Below, piece after piece: positions 8,692 through 15,161 of a stretch of 37,604 bases of DNA. Made by a program: the position numbers and the translations under genes. The notes beneath the pieces are model-generated. The model was not told the origin of the DNA. It worked only from the letters and a program-made list of their open reading frames with translations, and searched no databases. The stretch's first letter is position 1, and each line of letters starts with the position of its first letter. The stretch comes from Burkholderiales bacterium. GTDB taxonomy: Bacteria > Pseudomonadota > Gammaproteobacteria > Burkholderiales > Burkholderiaceae_C. The stretch is from NCBI GenBank assembly GCA_026400275.1, contig JAPLPK010000120.1, forward strand, positions 1 to 37,604, read 5' to 3'.

Positions 8692-9987
8692 ATGAAAACA
8701 ACGGGTCGCTCTTTCAAGGCCTCGGCACGCAAATTTTTGCATATAGGTCTGCGCAAAGTGTTTGCCGCGTTTCCACGGCGGGTGCGCTTTGCTGCGTACC
8801 GCTCTTTTGTTGATTGCGACGTGGCTCCTGGTCCCGGCCTGGTGCTCAAGATTGCGGAGACCCAGCAAGAACTGGCCGCCTGTTTTGCCCTGCTGCACGA
8901 TGCCTATGTGGCCAGTGGCTTTATGCAGGCGGACCCCAGCGGGATGCGTGTCACGCTCTACCACGCCTTGCCCACGACCACGACCTTGTGTGCCAAGGTG
9001 GACGGCAAAGTGGTGGGCACTATTTCGCTGATACGCGAGAGTGTTTTTGGCTTTCCGCTGCAGGCCATTTTCGAGCTGCAAGGGGTGCGCAAATTGGGCG
9101 GCAACATTGCCGAGGTTTCGGCGCTGGCGGTGCACCCCGACTATCGCAAGACGGGTGGAGCTATTCTTTTCCCGCTGATGAAGTTCATGTTTGAGTACTG
9201 CTCAAAATTCTTCGACACCCGGCATGTGGTGATTGCGGTGAACCCCAGCCGCATTGAGATGTACGAGTCGCTGCTGTTCTTCAAGCGCCTGCAGGCTACG
9301 CCGGTGGACAGCTACGATTTTGCCAATGGTGCTCCGGCCGTCGGTGCCTTTCTGGACCTGCGCAGCGCACCCAAGCTGATGAAACGGGTCTACGGCGCAA
9401 AGAGCCAGCGCAAGAATTTGTACGCCTACTTCACGCAAGTGGTGTTGCCCAACATCTGCCTGCCCAGCCGGCGCTATTTCACGACCAATGATCCGGTGAT
9501 GACGCCGGCTTTGCTGGACTATTTTTTCAACCAGAAGACCGCCGGATTCGCCCTGCTGGACGAGCGCAAGAAGTTGCTGCTGCACTCGATCTACAACCTG
9601 CCCGAATACCAGCAGGTGCTACCCAAGCTGGCGGCAAACGGGCTGGACACACATCCTTTGCGCGTCCATCCGCGGTACTCGCTGAAGTGCCCCGCCGATC
9701 TGTACATAGACGCTATGGCAGGCGACAAGCTGCAGAGTTTGCAGGTGATCGAGGTGTCCAGCTCCGGCTTTCAAGCCTACTGCGCCAACCATCTACCGCT
9801 GGATGTGTGGGGCGAGGTGACCGTGCACCTGGGCGCAGGCGAGCATTCGCGCATGTTGGCCATGGCGGTACGCGCAAAGTCCGGTTTCTATGGTTTTAAG
9901 CTGGCGAACCCGGACGCGGTCTGGCGGCAGTGTGTGCGCGTGCTGGAGTCTGGCACCACGCATGAACACCTGGCGACCGGCGCCTAG
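8692..9987 (+). CDS. FeeM-like N-acyltransferase fused to a C-terminal PilZ domain
   Basis: A 431-residue two-domain protein. Residues about 45-230 resemble the N-acyl amino acid synthase FeeM and autoinducer-synthase branch of the GNAT fold: LLHDAYVASGFMQADPSGMR, VVGTISLIRES, and NIAEVSALAVHPDYRKTGGA, where the acyl donor would bind. Residues about 320-425 look like a PilZ domain: RVHPR at 324-328 supplies the RxxxR motif, and EVSSSG from 354 matches (D/N)xSxxG with Glu in first place, so c-di-GMP binding is plausible. The ATG at 8692 has GAGG 5 bases upstream and is preferred over 8662. It stands alone between divergent and convergent neighbours. Predicted role: c-di-GMP-controlled synthesis of an acylated small molecule; donor and acceptor unknown. 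Confidence 0.75.
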   Translation: MKTTGRSFKASARKFLHIGLRKVFAAFPRRVRFAAYRSFVDCDVAPGPGLVLKIAETQQELAACFALLHDAYVASGFMQADPSGMRVTLYHALPTTTTLCAKVDGKVVGTISLIRESVFGFPLQAIFELQGVRKLGGNIAEVSALAVHPDYRKTGGAILFPLMKFMFEYCSKFFDTRHVVIAVNPSRIEMYESLLFFKRLQATPVDSYDFANGAPAVGAFLDLRSAPKLMKRVYGAKSQRKNLYAYFTQVVLPNICLPSRRYFTTNDPVMTPALLDYFFNQKTAGFALLDERKKLLLHSIYNLPEYQQVLPKLAANGLDTHPLRVHPRYSLKCPADLYIDAMAGDKLQSLQVIEVSSSGFQAYCANHLPLDVWGEVTVHLGAGEHSRMLAMAVRAKSGFYGFKLANPDAVWRQCVRVLESGTTHEHLATGA

Positions 9988-10001
9988 CCCATCGTGACGT
10001 T

Positions 10002-10055
10002 GCTACCAAAAAAATAGCTGCCAGCGCAGGCTTTACGTGCGCTGGCAGCCATTTT
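10002..10055 (+). repeat. Dispersed palindromic repeat forming a terminator-like hairpin
   Basis: Copy with GCTAC and ATAGC arms followed by a perfect 12-base inverted repeat, GCTGCCAGCGCA (10017-10028) and TGCGCTGGCAGC (10038-10049), with a 9-base loop and then ATTTT. It sits between the convergent acyltransferase-PilZ and slyD-like genes, where a bidirectional terminator is expected. The near-perfect stem contrasts with weaker pairing in other copies and suggests selection for a hairpin here. Confidence 0.75.
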
Positions 10056-10076
10056 GGCTTGGGTTCTGTGTGTTGC

Positions 10077-10601
10077 TTAATGCAGGGTTTCGCCGTCGGG
10101 TGCGCCGGGGGCAATATTGAAAAAGCTGGCGCCGGTGCTGCCTCGGCCAATTTCTTCCTCGGTGGCTTCGCGCACGTCTTCCACCCGCAGCTTCAGGCGC
10201 AGGGCAATGCCAGACAGCGGATGGTTGCCGTCCAGCACCACATGTTCGGGGTAGATTTCGGACACGGTGTACAGCACGTCCTGGGGCATGTCTGGGCTGG
10301 TGCCCTTGGGCAGTGCCGTGCCTTCAAAGACCATGCCTTCTTCCAGCTCGCTGGGGAATAGATTGCGCGCCTCCAGGAACAGCAGCTGGTCGTTGAAGTC
10401 GCCAAAAGCGTCTTCAGGCTCCAGTTGCAGCTCGACCACGGAGCCTGGCGTCAAGCCCATCAGCGCTTCCTCGATCTTCTTCAGCAGGTCGGAGCCACCG
10501 ACCAAAAATTCGACGGGTTCGTCCAGGACGTCCAGCTCTTCGCCCAGGGTGTCTTTCAGCGTCCAGGTCAGGGCTGCGACGCGTTGTTGTGTGATTTCCA
10601 T
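10077..10601 (-). CDS. slyD: FKBP-type peptidyl-prolyl cis-trans isomerase, SlyD-like
   Basis: A 174-residue SlyD-type FKBP: an interrupted FKBP domain (VALTW-like start, PVEFLVGGSDLLKKIEEALMG, PGSVVELQLEPEDAFGDF) with an insert-in-flap chaperone domain in the middle and the closing motif LDGNHPLSGIALRLKLRV, as in SlyD (DGNHxLAG). Unlike E. coli SlyD it has no His/Cys-rich metal-binding tail. It probably catalyses proline isomerisation and assists folding in the cytoplasm. The start at 10601 is set by the domain; the frame stays open upstream only as antisense of the roxA-like gene. No Shine-Dalgarno sequence precedes the ATG, and a -10-like hexamer ends 6 bases before it, so the mRNA may be leaderless. 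Confidence 0.9.
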   Translation of the reverse strand: MEITQQRVAALTWTLKDTLGEELDVLDEPVEFLVGGSDLLKKIEEALMGLTPGSVVELQLEPEDAFGDFNDQLLFLEARNLFPSELEEGMVFEGTALPKGTSPDMPQDVLYTVSEIYPEHVVLDGNHPLSGIALRLKLRVEDVREATEEEIGRGSTGASFFNIAPGAPDGETLH

Positions 10602-10607
10602 AGGAGA

Positions 10608-10613
10608 ATTGTC
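10608..10613 (-). promoter_or_regulatory. Possible -10 element giving a leaderless slyD-like mRNA
   Basis: GACAAT on the minus strand ends 6 bases before the ATG, which would place +1 at or next to the start codon. No convincing -35 is present and there is no ribosome-binding site. Weak on its own; it matches the arrangement seen at parE. Confidence 0.35.
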
Positions 10614-10655
10614 GCAGTTTAGGCACCCGTCCTGACCACGCACACAAGGAAAACC

Positions 10656-11774
10656 ATGGACGTTACCCAGATTCTGCCCCTGCTCGGCGGCATTAGCCCC
10701 CAGCAGTTTATGCAGCGCTACTGGCAGAAAAAACCGTTGTTGATCCGCCAGGCCATCCCCGGCTTCCAGGCTTTGCTGGACCGCAGCGCGCTGTTCGTGC
10801 TGGCCGAGCAGGAAGAAGTCGAGTCGCGCCTGGTAACCCAGGACAAAGGCCAATGGAAGATGAAAACCGGCCCGTTCCAGCGTCGCGCTTTGCCACCCCT
10901 GAAGACCCCAGGCTGGAGCCTGCTGGTACAGGGAGTGGACACCCATGAGGCTACCGTGCATGCGCTGCTGCAGCAGTTTCGCTTTGTGCCCGATGTGCGG
11001 CTGGACGACCTGATGATCAGCTACGCCACTGACGGTGGCGGCGTCGGCCCGCACTTTGACAGCTATGACGTGTTTCTGCTGCAAGCCCACGGCCAGCGCC
11101 GTTGGCGCATCGGCCGGCAAAAGGATTTGACCCTGGTGGAGGGCGCACCGCTGAAGATACTGGCCGAATTCACGCACGAGCAGGAGTTTGTGCTGGAGCC
11201 GGGTGACATGCTCTACCTGCCGCCGCGTTATGCGCATGACGGCGTAGCCGTGGGCGAGTGCATGACTTATTCCATCGGATTCCGGGCCCCCAGCCGTGGT
11301 GAGCTGGCGCGCGAGCTGCTGCAGCGCATGGCCGAGGAGGCCGACGACGTGGTGGGCGAGGCCTTGTATGGCGATGCCGGCCAGCCCGCGACCGAAAATC
11401 CGGGTGCCATTCCAGCATCTTTACAAGACTTTGCACAGAGCGCTTTGACGGCTTTGCTGGACGATCCGCAGGCTTTGCAATGTGCTTTGGGCGAAGTTTT
11501 GACCGAGCCCAAGGCCAACGTCTGGTTCGACGCGCAAGAGCTTTCCGGGCCGCTGGAAAACGTTGTACTGGACCCGCGCACCCGCATGGTCTACGACGCC
11601 CACCACATCTTCATCAACGGTGAAAGTTACCGCGCCTCGGGCAAGGATGCGACCCTGATGCGCCGCCTGTCCGACCAGCGTCGGCTGGATGCCAAAACCA
11701 TGGCCAAGGCCAGTACCGATGCGTATTCGCTGCTGGTGTCGTGGTGCGAATCGGGCTGGGTGCACACGGGCTGA
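10656..11774 (+). CDS. roxA: 50S ribosomal protein L16 arginine 3-hydroxylase (cupin, RoxA/YcfD family)
   Basis: A 2-oxoglutarate- and Fe(II)-dependent JmjC-type oxygenase that hydroxylates an arginine of ribosomal protein L16 (EC 1.14.11.47). In the 372-residue protein the iron facial triad is His133-x-Asp135 (GPHFDSYDVFLLQ) and His194 (PRYAHDGVAV), closely matching the spacing in YcfD. GQRRWRIG and FVLEPGDMLYLPPRYAHDG are family signatures; a C-terminal winged-helix-like region follows. AAGGAAAA lies just before the ATG. Divergent from the slyD-like gene with only 54 bases between starts, and followed by a small conserved gene after 6 bases. Confidence 0.93.
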   Translation: MDVTQILPLLGGISPQQFMQRYWQKKPLLIRQAIPGFQALLDRSALFVLAEQEEVESRLVTQDKGQWKMKTGPFQRRALPPLKTPGWSLLVQGVDTHEATVHALLQQFRFVPDVRLDDLMISYATDGGGVGPHFDSYDVFLLQAHGQRRWRIGRQKDLTLVEGAPLKILAEFTHEQEFVLEPGDMLYLPPRYAHDGVAVGECMTYSIGFRAPSRGELARELLQRMAEEADDVVGEALYGDAGQPATENPGAIPASLQDFAQSALTALLDDPQALQCALGEVLTEPKANVWFDAQELSGPLENVVLDPRTRMVYDAHHIFINGESYRASGKDATLMRRLSDQRRLDAKTMAKASTDAYSLLVSWCESGWVHTG

Positions 11775-11780
11775 GATCGT

Positions 11781-12290
11781 ATGGACACGCTGCCTGAACC
11801 TGTTTTGCCGCAGCGCCCCCAGGGGCGTTTTCTGGGGCGCGTGGCCTTTCAGCAGCTGGTGCGCGACGCCTTTGCCTGCGCTGCGCACGAGGGCTGGCGC
11901 GAGATTTTCATCTCTGACAGTAACTTCGAAGACTGGCCGCTGGGCGAACGCGCGGTTTGCGCGGCGTTGCAGTCCTGGGCTCGCTCGGGGCGGCGTTTCA
12001 CCATGCTGGCCCAGAACTTTGAGGAGGTGGTGCGCCGCCATGCGCGCTTCGTGGAGTGGCGCGTGACCTGGTCGCATCTGGTGGAATGCAGAGCATGGCG
12101 CAGTGCTGATCCGCTGGAGCTGCCCAGTGCGCTGTGCAGCCCGGAATGGATGATGCGCCGCCTGGACCCGCTGCATTGCAGCGGCCTGAGCACGGACGAT
12201 GCCGCCAGCCGCATCCAGCTGCGCCAGACCCTGGATACGGGTTGGCAAAAAGGCAGTCCGGCGTTTGCTTCGTCGGTGCTGGGTTTGTGA
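11781..12290 (+). CDS. Conserved hypothetical protein of Burkholderiales
   Basis: A 169-residue soluble protein without signal peptide or membrane segments. Recognisable patterns are ISDSNFEDWPLGERAV, SWARSGRRFTMLAQNFEEVVRRHARFVEWRVTWSH and a C-terminus ending SPAFASSVLGL. I have seen this arrangement in betaproteobacterial proteins that sometimes carry an N-terminal GNAT domain; the DSNFxDWPL stretch recalls phospholipase D-like or DUF7931-type proteins, but I cannot name a function. It begins 6 bases after the roxA stop and is almost certainly co-transcribed with it. Confidence 0.75.
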   Translation: MDTLPEPVLPQRPQGRFLGRVAFQQLVRDAFACAAHEGWREIFISDSNFEDWPLGERAVCAALQSWARSGRRFTMLAQNFEEVVRRHARFVEWRVTWSHLVECRAWRSADPLELPSALCSPEWMMRRLDPLHCSGLSTDDAASRIQLRQTLDTGWQKGSPAFASSVLGL

Positions 12291-12322
12291 TCCGGATTGT
12301 TGGTTTTTCCGCTAAGGGTATT

Positions 12323-12351
12323 TAGGCATTGCGGAAGAAAAAGCTTATAAT
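12323..12351 (+). promoter_or_regulatory. Sigma-70 promoter of the Ala/Pro-rich lipoprotein gene
   Basis: TATAAT at 12346-12351 is a perfect -10 hexamer in an A/T-rich stretch unusual for this genome. The best-spaced -35 candidate is TAGGCA at 12323-12328 (17-base spacer), which is poor. Transcription would start near 12358, giving a leader of about 99 bases. An activator or an extended AT-rich upstream element may compensate for the weak -35. Confidence 0.6.
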
Positions 12352-12373
12352 TTAAGGCTGAGTTGAAAGAGCT

Positions 12374-12411
12374 CGAGTGCTTTCACTCGGTCGCACCGAC
12401 ATACTGTATGT
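12374..12411 (+). promoter_or_regulatory. Structured 5' leader of the lipoprotein gene
   Basis: Two perfect inverted repeats lie in the predicted leader: CGAGTG / CACTCG (12374-12389, CTTT loop) and ACATAC-T-GTATGT (12399-12411), with a short CGGT/ACCG pair between. They may stabilise the mRNA or bind a regulator. Function unknown. Confidence 0.4.
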
Positions 12412-12456
12412 GCTGACGATTTCCGGAAATTGTTTTCCCATCTAAGGAATTTTCTA

Positions 12457-12687
12457 ATGAACAAGTCTTATGTACTCGCGGCTCTGATGGCTGCTGCTGC
12501 TCTCGCCGCTTGCGGTAAAAAAGAAGAACCAGCTCCTGCACCAGCACCTGCTGTTGAAGCACCAGCTCCTGCACCAGCACCCGCTGCTGACGCATCTGCT
12601 CCAGCACCAGCTGCTGACGCATCTGCTCCAGCTGCTGACGCTGCTGCTGCAGCCGCTGCTGCTGCTGCCAGCGCTGCTTCGAAGTAA
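12457..12687 (+). CDS. Small Ala/Pro-rich lipoprotein
   Basis: A 76-residue secreted lipoprotein: Lys3, a hydrophobic segment, and lipobox LAAC with Cys19 as the lipidation site, followed by GKKEEP. The rest is low complexity, made of PAPAPA runs, repeated ADASAPAP units and an Ala-rich end, so it is probably an extended tether rather than a folded domain. TAAGGAA lies 8 bases before the ATG and fixes the start. It is monocistronic, with a near-consensus -10, a structured leader and a strong terminator, suggesting high expression. Such short KKEE-plus-PA lipoproteins are common in Comamonadaceae; their role is not established. Confidence 0.85.
   Translation: MNKSYVLAALMAAAALAACGKKEEPAPAPAPAVEAPAPAPAPAADASAPAPAADASAPAADAAAAAAAAAASAASK
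12583..12640 (+). repeat. In-frame tandem repeat in the lipoprotein gene
   Basis: A 27-base unit beginning GCTGCTGACGCATCTGCT occurs at 12583 and 12610, and a third, shortened start (GCTGCTGACG) follows at 12631. Each full unit encodes nine residues (AADASAPAP). Copy number is likely to vary between strains without breaking the frame. Confidence 0.7.
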
Positions 12688-12705
12688 TTCGTTACTCGAA
12701 AAATT

Positions 12706-12733
12706 AAAAGCCACCGCAAGGTGGCTTTTTTTT
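12706..12733 (+). terminator. Rho-independent terminator of the lipoprotein gene
   Basis: GCCACC (12710-12715), loop GCAA and GGTGGC (12720-12725), followed by eight T residues; preceding AAAA extends the stem with the first Ts. This GNRA-type tetraloop hairpin is the clearest intrinsic terminator in the window and, with its A-rich upstream flank, may also serve the convergent CDF gene. Confidence 0.93.
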
Positions 12734-12755
12734 GCCCGCTTGGGGCCCGATGGAC

Positions 12756-13568
12756 TCAGGTCTTGGTGGCCAGGTGGTCCAGGTCGGGCTTGTCTGCCGG
12801 GTCCACGTGGGTCATCAGGTTGAGTACCTGGTGGCGCAGCATGACGCGCCGCCGTGCCTCTACTGCAATGTCGTGCCCTTGTTCGACCGTGATGTCGGCA
12901 TGCACCACGATATGGGCATCGGCCACGATCATGTCGCCCATGCGCCGTGTCTTGATGTCATGTACGCCCACAACGCCCGGCGTTTGCTCAATGGTTTTGC
13001 GGATGGCGACGACCTCCTGCTCGTCTGCGGCCCGGTCCATCAGGTCATGCAGCGCGGCCCAGCCAAAGGTCCAGCCCATGCGGCCCACCATGAAGCCCAC
13101 GATCAGGGCTGCAATCGGGTCCAGCAAGGGGTAGCCCAATAGATTGCCCACAATGCCCAGGCCTACGACCAGGGAGGAGGCGGCGTCTGACCGCGCATGC
13201 CAGGCATTGGCAACCAGCATGCTGGACTTGACCGACTTCGCAATCCGCAGCATGTAGCGAAACAGCAGCTCTTTGGCGACCAGCGCACCCAAAGCGACCC
13301 ACAGGGCCACCATGTGCACGCTGGCGATGCTGCTGGGTTGCTCCAGCTTCACCGCTGCGTTCCAGACCATGCCGATACCCACGGCCAGCAGCAGCAAGCC
13401 GAGCGCAAGGGATGCGCCTGTCTCAAAGCGCTGGTGGCCATAAGGGTGCTCCTTGTCCGGCCCCTTGTGGCTATGGCGATTGGCCAGAAGTACCGCAAAG
13501 TCCGCGACCAGATCGGACAGAGAATGCACGCCGTCGGCAGCAGGGAGGTATCCATCAAGGTTCCATTT
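12756..13568 (-). pseudogene. Cation diffusion facilitator (CDF) transporter, N-terminally truncated
   Basis: CDF homology starts at GYLPAADGVHSLSDL, inside TM2, and runs to a normal C-terminal cytoplasmic metal-binding domain (VGVHDIKTRRMGD, DAHIVVHADITVEQGHDIA). The cytoplasmic start, TM1 and the beginning of TM2, about 35-45 residues, are missing: the frame is closed by TAA just upstream at about 13570, close to the end of the GDT1 gene. The only in-frame start is a GTG at 13529 with no ribosome-binding site. The retained sites are HxxxD in TM2 (His2, Asp6 from the GTG) and HARSD in TM5 (His111, Asp115), the pattern of zinc-type CDFs. The protein is probably non-functional. Confidence 0.75.
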
Positions 13569-13579
13569 TTATGGTTTTA

Positions 13580-14155
13580 CTAGAAGCCGAGGCCGGCTCC
13601 GGCCCCCATCAAGGTGGCGATACCGATGACGGCGAAAAGGGCTGCCGCGATGCGGTGTACCAGTTTGGTTGGGATGCGCTGCGCTAATTTGTCGCCCAGC
13701 AAGACTGCGGGTACGTCGGCGAGCATCATGCCCATTGTTGTACCTGCAACCACGCTGAAAAAGCTATGGTACTTGGCCGCCAGGGCAATGGTTGCGAACT
13801 GGGTTTTGTCGCCCATCTCGGCCAGAAAAAATGTGACCAAGGTAGTGCCAAAAATACCGAAACGCAGCAGCTTGGCATCGTCATCGTCGAGTTTGTCGGG
13901 TATTAGTGTCCAGGCTGCCATGCCGATAAAGCTCACGCCCAGTACCCAGCGCAGGATTTCCGGGCTGACGATGGAGGTAAGCCATGAGCCCACGGCGCCT
14001 GCAAATGCATGGTTTGCGATGGTGGCAGCCAAAATGCCGCCAATGATGGGCCAGGGCTTGCGAAACTTTGCGGCAAGCAAGAAGGCCAAGAGCTGGGTTT
14101 TGTCGCCGATTTCGGATAGCGCGACGATGCCTGTGGATACGAAAAATGCTTCCAT
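13580..14155 (-). CDS. TMEM165/GDT1 (UPF0016) family manganese exporter
   Basis: A 191-residue inner-membrane protein of two homologous three-helix halves, each with the family's E-x-G-D-K-T motif: EIGDKTQ (Glu15, Asp18) and EMGDKTQ (Glu113, Asp116). These acidic residues line the cation path. Bacterial members (MneA) export Mn2+. The ATG at 14155 has AAGGAAAA about 8 bases upstream; the longer open frame to 14275 runs through the riboswitch and is not coding. The yybP-ykoY element in its leader makes manganese-induced expression very likely, and the truncated CDF gene follows in the same orientation. Family and function confident; Ca2+/H+ exchange is a less likely alternative. Confidence 0.93.
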   Translation of the reverse strand: MEAFFVSTGIVALSEIGDKTQLLAFLLAAKFRKPWPIIGGILAATIANHAFAGAVGSWLTSIVSPEILRWVLGVSFIGMAAWTLIPDKLDDDDAKLLRFGIFGTTLVTFFLAEMGDKTQFATIALAAKYHSFFSVVAGTTMGMMLADVPAVLLGDKLAQRIPTKLVHRIAAALFAVIGIATLMGAGAGLGF

Positions 14156-14219
14156 GGGTAGGTTTTCCTTGGCCAGATGCGAGACGAATGACCACGCCAT
14201 CCCCTGGCCGAACCGGGAC

Positions 14220-14328
14220 GGTATGGTCAAAGGTCTTGCCAAGATTGAACCGCTTACGCCATGGTTGCAGGGCAACCAAGTATGTTGACGTAAGCCTCAT
14301 GCGCCGATGAGAGGCTACTCCCCAATGA
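14220..14328 (-). promoter_or_regulatory. yybP-ykoY manganese riboswitch
   Basis: On the minus strand the leader of the GDT1 gene carries the hallmark blocks of this class: TTGGGGAGTAGCC at the 5' end (about 14328-14313), a hairpin with GCCTC/GAGGC arms, TACGTCAACATAC in the middle, and GGCAAGACCTTTGACC near the 3' end (about 14240-14225). The two conserved L1/L3 loops form the Mn2+ site in known structures. About 65 bases separate it from the ATG, room for a translational or terminator switch. It is recognised from memory of the consensus; a covariance-model scan was not run. Confidence 0.88.
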
Positions 14329-14335
14329 AGCAGCG

Positions 14336-14341
14336 ATGATA
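14336..14341 (-). promoter_or_regulatory. Possible -10 element for the riboswitch transcript
   Basis: TATCAT on the minus strand would start transcription near 14329, exactly at the 5' edge of the riboswitch. No good -35 is seen at the right distance. Confidence 0.4.
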
Positions 14342-14364
14342 GCCTATGAATGTGTCAGTTCTGC

Positions 14365-15141
14365 CTACACCGCCACCCAATCCGACCCCTGTGCTGCATC
14401 CGCCACACCAATTCGCAGGGTGTCACTGCCGCAGGCTTGCGCCAGCGCGGCCAGGGCCAGGTCGGGGTGGTTGTTCTTCTCGCTCAGGTGGGCCGCCACA
14501 ACATGGCGCAGGCCGCCAGACATGAGGCGCTGTGCAATCGCCGCTGCGGCATGGTTGGCAAGGTGGCCATATAGACCGCCCACGCGCCGCTTGAGGAAGG
14601 TGGGGTAGCGCGATGCTTCCAGTAGATCCGGGTCGTGGTTGCACTCCAGCAGCATGGCCTGGCAGCCCATCAGTTGCTCCAGCACGTGGGGAGTGGCGTG
14701 GCCCAGGTCGGTCAGGATACCCAGCTGTTTGTCGCCGTGCACGCAGCGCAGCTGAAGGGGTTCGCGGGCGTCATGCGGTACGGTGAAGGGGTGTAGTTGC
14801 AGGTTACCGAGATCGATCGGGCTCAGGTCGCGCGCGATATGCAGCAGTCCATCGAAGTCGGGTGCGCCTATGGCCGCCGCAGAGCCTTGGCTCATCCAAA
14901 CGGGAATGCGGTGCTGCACGGCCCACTGCCGCGCGCAGCCTACGTGGTCGCCATGCTCGTGGGTGATGAAGATGGCATCGACATGCCCCGGCTGTACGCC
15001 GGCAAGTACCAGCCGCTGGTCCAGCTGGCGGGTGCCAAAACCGCAATCGACCAGCACGCGCGTAGTGTGCGTGCCGGTCTTAGCTTCTATGAGGGTGCCA
15101 TTGCCTGCGCTGCCGCTGCCCAGGCTTTTGAAGCGCAGCAA
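14365..15141 (-). CDS. MBL-fold metallo-hydrolase (YycJ/VicX-like)
   Basis: A 258-residue metallo-beta-lactamase-fold hydrolase beginning with the YycJ-type signature RFKSLGSGSAGNGT. The two-metal motif is His61-x-His63-x-Asp65-His66 (THEHGDH), and further ligands fit LTDLGHAT, LLECNHD and VVAAHLSEKNN, the last typical of this family. YycJ proteins are Mn-dependent 5'-exonucleases linked to DNA repair; that role is known of the family and inferred here. The likely start is TTG at 15141, 20 bases after the bamC stop, forming the end of a dapA-bamC-MBL unit. No strong ribosome-binding site is visible, so translation may depend on coupling. Confidence 0.87.
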   Translation of the reverse strand: MLRFKSLGSGSAGNGTLIEAKTGTHTTRVLVDCGFGTRQLDQRLVLAGVQPGHVDAIFITHEHGDHVGCARQWAVQHRIPVWMSQGSAAAIGAPDFDGLLHIARDLSPIDLGNLQLHPFTVPHDAREPLQLRCVHGDKQLGILTDLGHATPHVLEQLMGCQAMLLECNHDPDLLEASRYPTFLKRRVGGLYGHLANHAAAAIAQRLMSGGLRHVVAAHLSEKNNHPDLALAALAQACGSDTLRIGVADAAQGSDWVAV

Positions 15142-15161
15142 GCGAGGCTAACCGGCTTGGC

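Noticed and set aside
10602-11237. Long N-terminal extension of the SlyD-like protein
   Set aside because: It runs antisense through the L16 hydroxylase gene and resembles no domain; FKBP homology starts at 10601.
12541-12660. CRISPR-like array of short repeats
   Set aside because: The repeats are contiguous in-frame codons for Ala/Pro/Asp/Ser with no unique spacers; they belong to the lipoprotein gene.
14156-14275. 40-codon N-terminal extension of the GDT1 protein
   Set aside because: The stretch overlaps the riboswitch and leader; the family N-terminus and a good ribosome-binding site both start at 14155.
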